Position numbers and translations under genes: made by a program
Shown here: in pieces, positions 61,256 to 64,000 of the stretch
Layout: every line of letters begins with the position of its first letter
How positions within the stretch are numbered: the first letter of the stretch is position 1
Assembly: GCA_965279205.1 (NCBI GenBank)
Contig: OZ257144.1
Coordinates: 3,782,001-3,846,000, forward strand
From: UBA7672 sp965279205
GTDB lineage: Bacteria; Pseudomonadota; Alphaproteobacteria; Caulobacterales; Hyphomonadaceae
DNA length: 64,000 nt
Reading direction: 5' to 3'
The notes under the pieces: model-generated
Databases searched by the model: none
Told to the model about the DNA's origin: nothing
The model's input: the letters and a program-made list of their open reading frames with translations, nothing else

Positions 61256-62341
61256 CTACTCGCCGGTGGCGACGAAGTACTTCGACAGGCGCAGGCCCTG
61301 GCCGTGGTAGGTCGAGAAAGAGCCTTCGGCGCCATAGGGCACTTCGGGCGTGGCGGTGAGCTTCTCGAAGACCAGGCGGCCGACAGGTTGCCCGTCCTCA
61401 AGGATGAACGGCACGTCGCGCGAGCGCACCTCGAGTACCGCCTTGCCGCGTGAGTGGGTGACGCCGAAGCCGGGATCGAAGAAGCCGGCATAGTGGGCGC
61501 GGAATTCGCCCAGCTCCGGCGCGATCGGCGCCATCTCGGCGGCCTCGTCGAGCGGGATGACGATCTTTTCCTTGGAGGCGAGGATGTAGAATTCGCCGGG
61601 GTCGAGGACGATGCGCCCTTCCCGCGCGCGCACGGGCTCCCAGAAATCGTCGATCGCATGAGCGCCGATGCCGGCGAGATCGATCACGCGCGAGTGGCGC
61701 TTTGCGCGATAGCCGACGATGTCGGTGGAGGTCGGGTGGAGGTCGAGGCTGAAGGTGAGATCGCGGATCGGTTTTGGCGCGCCGCGGCGGACGCGGAGCT
61801 GCAGCAGGCGGTCGCCGGTGCGGGCGAGGACCGAGAAGGTGCGCGGGCTGATCTCGGCATAGAGTTCGCCGGAATAACCCGCGGGGATGCCATCGAAGGC
61901 GCGCGCGCGATCAGAGACGGCGCGGACGAAGACGTCGATACGGCCGGTCGAGCTTTTCGGATTGGCGGCGGCGGAAAGATCCGCCGGCAGCTTCAGGCGT
62001 TCCTGCAGGGGCACGAGATAGACGCAGCCGGTTTCGAGCACGGCGCCGCGCGTGAGATCGAGCGTGTGCATCACCAGGCTGTCATCGAGCCGGTCGGCGA
62101 CGTTGCGCTTGCCCGGCAGGAAGCTGGCGCGCAGGCGGAAGGCGACCTTGCCAAGGCGCAGGTCGAGACTGGCGGGCTGGACCTGGTCCGGCAGCAGGCC
62201 GCCCTCGGCGGTGATCGCGCCGGACTTCAGCAGTGCGCGAAGGTCGCGGTCGGGGAAGACGCCGGGCTTGGTCGACGCGGCGCCATCGGCCTTGCGTTTG
62301 ACCGGAGCTTTGATGGCGGCTTTTGCAGGTTGTCGTGTCAT
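61256..62341 (-). CDS. dcd: 2'-deoxycytidine 5'-triphosphate deaminase, long alphaproteobacterial type
   Basis: This 361-residue member of the dCTP deaminase/dUTPase family is about twice the usual length, so it probably contains two trimer-fold units. Visible are LLPDQVQPASLDLRLGKVAF, ANPKSSTGRIDVFVR, GIPAGYSGELYAEISPRTFS, then FFDPGFGVTHSRGKAVLEVR and SYHGQGLRLS-like STYHGQGLRLSKYF. It supplies dUMP precursors for thymidylate. The ATG at 62341 overlaps the GST stop (ATGA). A 111-residue upstream extension of the frame is antisense noise. Confidence 0.88.
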   Translation of the reverse strand: MTRQPAKAAIKAPVKRKADGAASTKPGVFPDRDLRALLKSGAITAEGGLLPDQVQPASLDLRLGKVAFRLRASFLPGKRNVADRLDDSLVMHTLDLTRGAVLETGCVYLVPLQERLKLPADLSAAANPKSSTGRIDVFVRAVSDRARAFDGIPAGYSGELYAEISPRTFSVLARTGDRLLQLRVRRGAPKPIRDLTFSLDLHPTSTDIVGYRAKRHSRVIDLAGIGAHAIDDFWEPVRAREGRIVLDPGEFYILASKEKIVIPLDEAAEMAPIAPELGEFRAHYAGFFDPGFGVTHSRGKAVLEVRSRDVPFILEDGQPVGRLVFEKLTATPEVPYGAEGSFSTYHGQGLRLSKYFVATGE

Positions 62342-62976
62342 GCGCTGGGCGGCGTTACGTGGAAGGGTTGCTGGATTTCCTGGAATGGAGCGAGCGCTTC
62401 GCAACTCGCAGCGTGAGCAGCAAGAAGCGGCCAGCCCTCGGCCAGATCGAACAGGCCGGCATGGGCGTCGCCGAGGAAGCGGAGCGCCGCGCCGACCGCG
62501 ATGTCGGCGTGGCCGATGGAGGCGCCGAACCACCATTGGCTGGTGCGGCTGGCGCGGCTGCGCTCGAGTTCGCTGAGTACGCCGGCGATCTGGCTGAGGC
62601 AGCGCTCGACCCAGGCAGGCGTGGCGCGATTGTGGATGGCGGTTTCGTAGACCAGCGACACGGCCTTGTCGCACAGCCCGGTCGAGAGCGCGCAGATCTT
62701 GTGGGCGTGGCGCCGATCCGCGCCGGAGGCTGGCATCATCGCCTTGGCCGAACCGGCCAGCTGATCGAGCGCATCGAGGATGGCGTGGCTTTCGATGACC
62801 ACTTCGCCGTCATCCATCACCAGCGTCGGCACGCGCATCAGGGGATTGTAGGCGGCGATCTTCTCGGCATCCCCGAACACCGACCACGGCCTGTGTTCGA
62901 ACACCATGCCGTAGAGCCGCATCGCAATGGCGACACGGCGCGTGAACGGGCTGTCGAACTGGCCAATGAGAATCAT
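62338..62976 (-). CDS. glutathione S-transferase-family protein
   Basis: This 212-residue protein has an N-terminal thioredoxin-fold domain, LIGQFDSPFTRRVAIAMRLY, NPLMRVPTLVMDDGEVVIES (cis-Pro and the Glu-Ser glutathione site). A helical C-terminal domain follows (SQWWFGASIGHADIAVGAAL). Its specific substrate is unknown. The ATG at 62976 gives the standard N-terminus. It is upstream of, and coupled to, the dcd gene. Confidence 0.9.
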   Translation of the reverse strand: MILIGQFDSPFTRRVAIAMRLYGMVFEHRPWSVFGDAEKIAAYNPLMRVPTLVMDDGEVVIESHAILDALDQLAGSAKAMMPASGADRRHAHKICALSTGLCDKAVSLVYETAIHNRATPAWVERCLSQIAGVLSELERSRASRTSQWWFGASIGHADIAVGAALRFLGDAHAGLFDLAEGWPLLAAHAASCEALAPFQEIQQPFHVTPPSA

Positions 62977-63054
62977 TCGGGGCTCCGGAGCCCTCCATAG
63001 CAGCATGATCCGGCGAGCGTAATCGTTGCGATCAACCATCGCAGAAGCTGTTGC

Positions 63055-63182
63055 GCTTCCCCTCCCCCTTGTGGGGAGGGGTGCAGGGGCGGGGGGCCAT
63101 GCGGCACGCGGGATGCCGATGGTCCCTACCGCTCTACAGCCCCCCTCACCCCACCCTCTCCCCACAAGGGGGAGAGGGGTGC
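63055..63182. repeat. long palindromic repeat (CCCCTTGTGGGG type)
   Basis: CCCCTCCCCCTTGTGGGGAG (from 63059) and CCCCACAAGGGGGAGAGGGG (to about 63179) form arms of about 40 bases, and each arm is itself palindromic (CCCCTTGTGGGG). It fills most of the 62977-63286 gap. Similar GC-rich palindromes are widespread between genes of alphaproteobacteria. Confidence 0.8.
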
Positions 63183-63256
63183 ACAACAACGACTATCTGC
63201 ATCGGTCCGAAGCTTTAGCCCCACTCTCTGGCGCCTCTGCTTCCTTTGGCCTAAAG

Positions 63257-63286
63257 GGCGGCTCGAACTATCGAAAGGCAGCCGCC
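63257..63286 (+). promoter_or_regulatory. leader hairpin abutting the metZ start codon
   Basis: GGCGGCT (63257-63263) pairs perfectly with AGCCGCC (63280-63286), which touches the ATG at 63287. The only ribosome-site-like sequence (GAAAGG) is inside the loop. An upstream CCTTT/AAAGG stem (63243-63257) abuts it. It may control translation; it does not clearly match a known SAM riboswitch. Confidence 0.45.
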
Positions 63287-64000
63287 ATGTCCAAAGACGC
63301 AAAGACCGGAAAATCCAAAACCTGGCGCGCCCAGACCATGATGGTGCGCGGCGGCCTTACCCGGTCCCAGTACGGCGAAACCTCAGAGGCGCTCTATCTC
63401 AATTCGGGATTTGTCTATGACAGCCCGGAACAACAGTCGGCCCGCATGGCGGGGGACGAGCCCGGCTATATCTATTCGCGCTATGCGAACCCGACGGTGC
63501 GCATGTTCGAGGAGCGCCTCGCGCAGCTCGAAGGCGCGGAAGACTGCCGCGCCACGGCCAGCGGCATGGCCGCGGTCCACACGATGCTCGTTGCGCCGAT
63601 CAAGCCCGGCGAGCGGATCGTCGCGCCGCGCCAGCTGTTTTCCTCTGTCGTCTGGATCCTGAAGAACGTGATGCCGAAGATGGGTGTCGACGTGACCTGG
63701 GTCGACGGATCGGACCTCGGCCAGTGGGAAAAGGCGATGGCGAAGCCGTGCCGGTTCTCCATCATCGAGACGCCGTCCAACCCGTTGCTCGACGCCGTGG
63801 ACATCCGTGCGGTCGCCGACCTGACGCACAGCGCGGGCGGCGAGCTGATCGTCGACAATGTGTTCGCCTCACCCATCCTGCAGAAGCCGTTGAGCCTGGG
63901 CGCTGACTGGGTGGTCTATTCGACGACCAAGCACATGGATGGTCAGGGCCGCACGCTCGGCGGCGCCATCCTCGGCAAAACCAAGAAGATCGAGGACGAC
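63287..64000 (+). CDS. metZ: O-succinylhomoserine sulfhydrylase MetZ, 5' part only
   Basis: The first 238 residues of a PLP enzyme that makes homocysteine from O-succinylhomoserine and sulfide; the 3' end lies beyond the window. Blocks are RGGLTRSQYGETSEALYLNS, YIYSRYANPTVRMFEERLAQ, ASGMAAV, ETPSNPLLDAVDI and VVYSTTKHMDGQGRTLGGAI, in which the Lys of TTKH binds PLP. The SRYANPTV and DGQGR combination favours MetZ over MetB, MetC or MetY. A hairpin abuts the start codon. Confidence 0.92.
   Translation, partial: MSKDAKTGKSKTWRAQTMMVRGGLTRSQYGETSEALYLNSGFVYDSPEQQSARMAGDEPGYIYSRYANPTVRMFEERLAQLEGAEDCRATASGMAAVHTMLVAPIKPGERIVAPRQLFSSVVWILKNVMPKMGVDVTWVDGSDLGQWEKAMAKPCRFSIIETPSNPLLDAVDIRAVADLTHSAGGELIVDNVFASPILQKPLSLGADWVVYSTTKHMDGQGRTLGGAILGKTKKIEDD

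Noticed and set aside
63180..63290. SAM-II riboswitch upstream of metZ
   Set aside because: The gene is a typical target, but the leader lacks the pseudoknot arrangement and conserved loop bases of SAM-II as I recall them; recorded only as an unassigned hairpin.

Overview
This is a GC-rich window of about 64 kb with dense, mostly co-oriented genes. It looks like chromosomal DNA of an alphaproteobacterium, most likely in the Caulobacterales/Hyphomonadaceae neighbourhood. The grounds are an alphaproteobacterial-type rnpB, a dcw cluster preceded by MraZ-, CtrA-, DnaA- and GANTC-type sites, a CarD regulator next to an RpoH sigma factor, a methionine synthase split in two, a long dCTP deaminase, the curli chaperone CsgH, and an Entner-Doudoroff gene set. 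The taxon is inferred from gene content; no 16S gene is present. I see no phage, IS element, integrase or CRISPR array.

Layout. 1-5342 (minus) is the head of the division/cell-wall cluster mraZ-rsmH-ftsL-ftsI-murE-murF, with every junction overlapping by 3-4 bases. 5343-5644 is its control region and 5645-6056 is RNase P RNA. 6220-12100 holds a c-type cytochrome, a BLUF photosensor, an AmpD/AmiD-like amidase, a DMT exporter, a TerB/J-domain protein and the RNA helicase RhlE. 13593-20279 (minus) is a methionine-cycle operon: an ArsR-methyltransferase regulator with a palindromic operator over its own start codon, metF, metH part 1, a PNPOx-like gene, a RidA-like gene and metH part 2. 20401-21839 carries the lipid-transport genes mlaA and mlaC. 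22009-29283 has secreted and membrane proteins, a sugar dehydrogenase, an amidohydrolase and rpmB. 29517-36289 has a DUF3108 protein, a Suv3-like helicase with an apparent CTG start, an S4 protein, a CPBP protease, fdxA, carD and rpoH.

36296-41723 includes a nuclease, tRNA-Arg, a SET-domain protein, a YjhX-family protein and a BlaI / M56 peptidase / TonB-domain signalling module with twin operators. 43351-51157 includes ettA, two paralogous lipoproteins flanking an MFS transporter and a PqaA-like hydrolase, a cystatin-like lipoprotein, free-methionine sulfoxide reductase and a MarR regulator. 51713-59212 is the Entner-Doudoroff route (zwf-pgl, then edd-eda) interrupted by a curli cluster (two curlin-repeat proteins around CsgH) and an alpha/beta hydrolase. 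59452-64000 has an autoregulated XRE/membrane-protein pair, a long dCTP deaminase, a GST and the start of metZ.

The main unexplained signal is a composite non-coding repeat present twice (25164-25545 and, inverted, 42771-43263): palindromic hairpins next to a roughly 290-base core that holds a conserved box and a 9-base minisatellite. Methionine and one-carbon genes recur (metF, both metH parts, metZ, the ArsR-methyltransferase, free-methionine sulfoxide reductase), as do outer-membrane and periplasm functions (Mla, curli, many lipoproteins).
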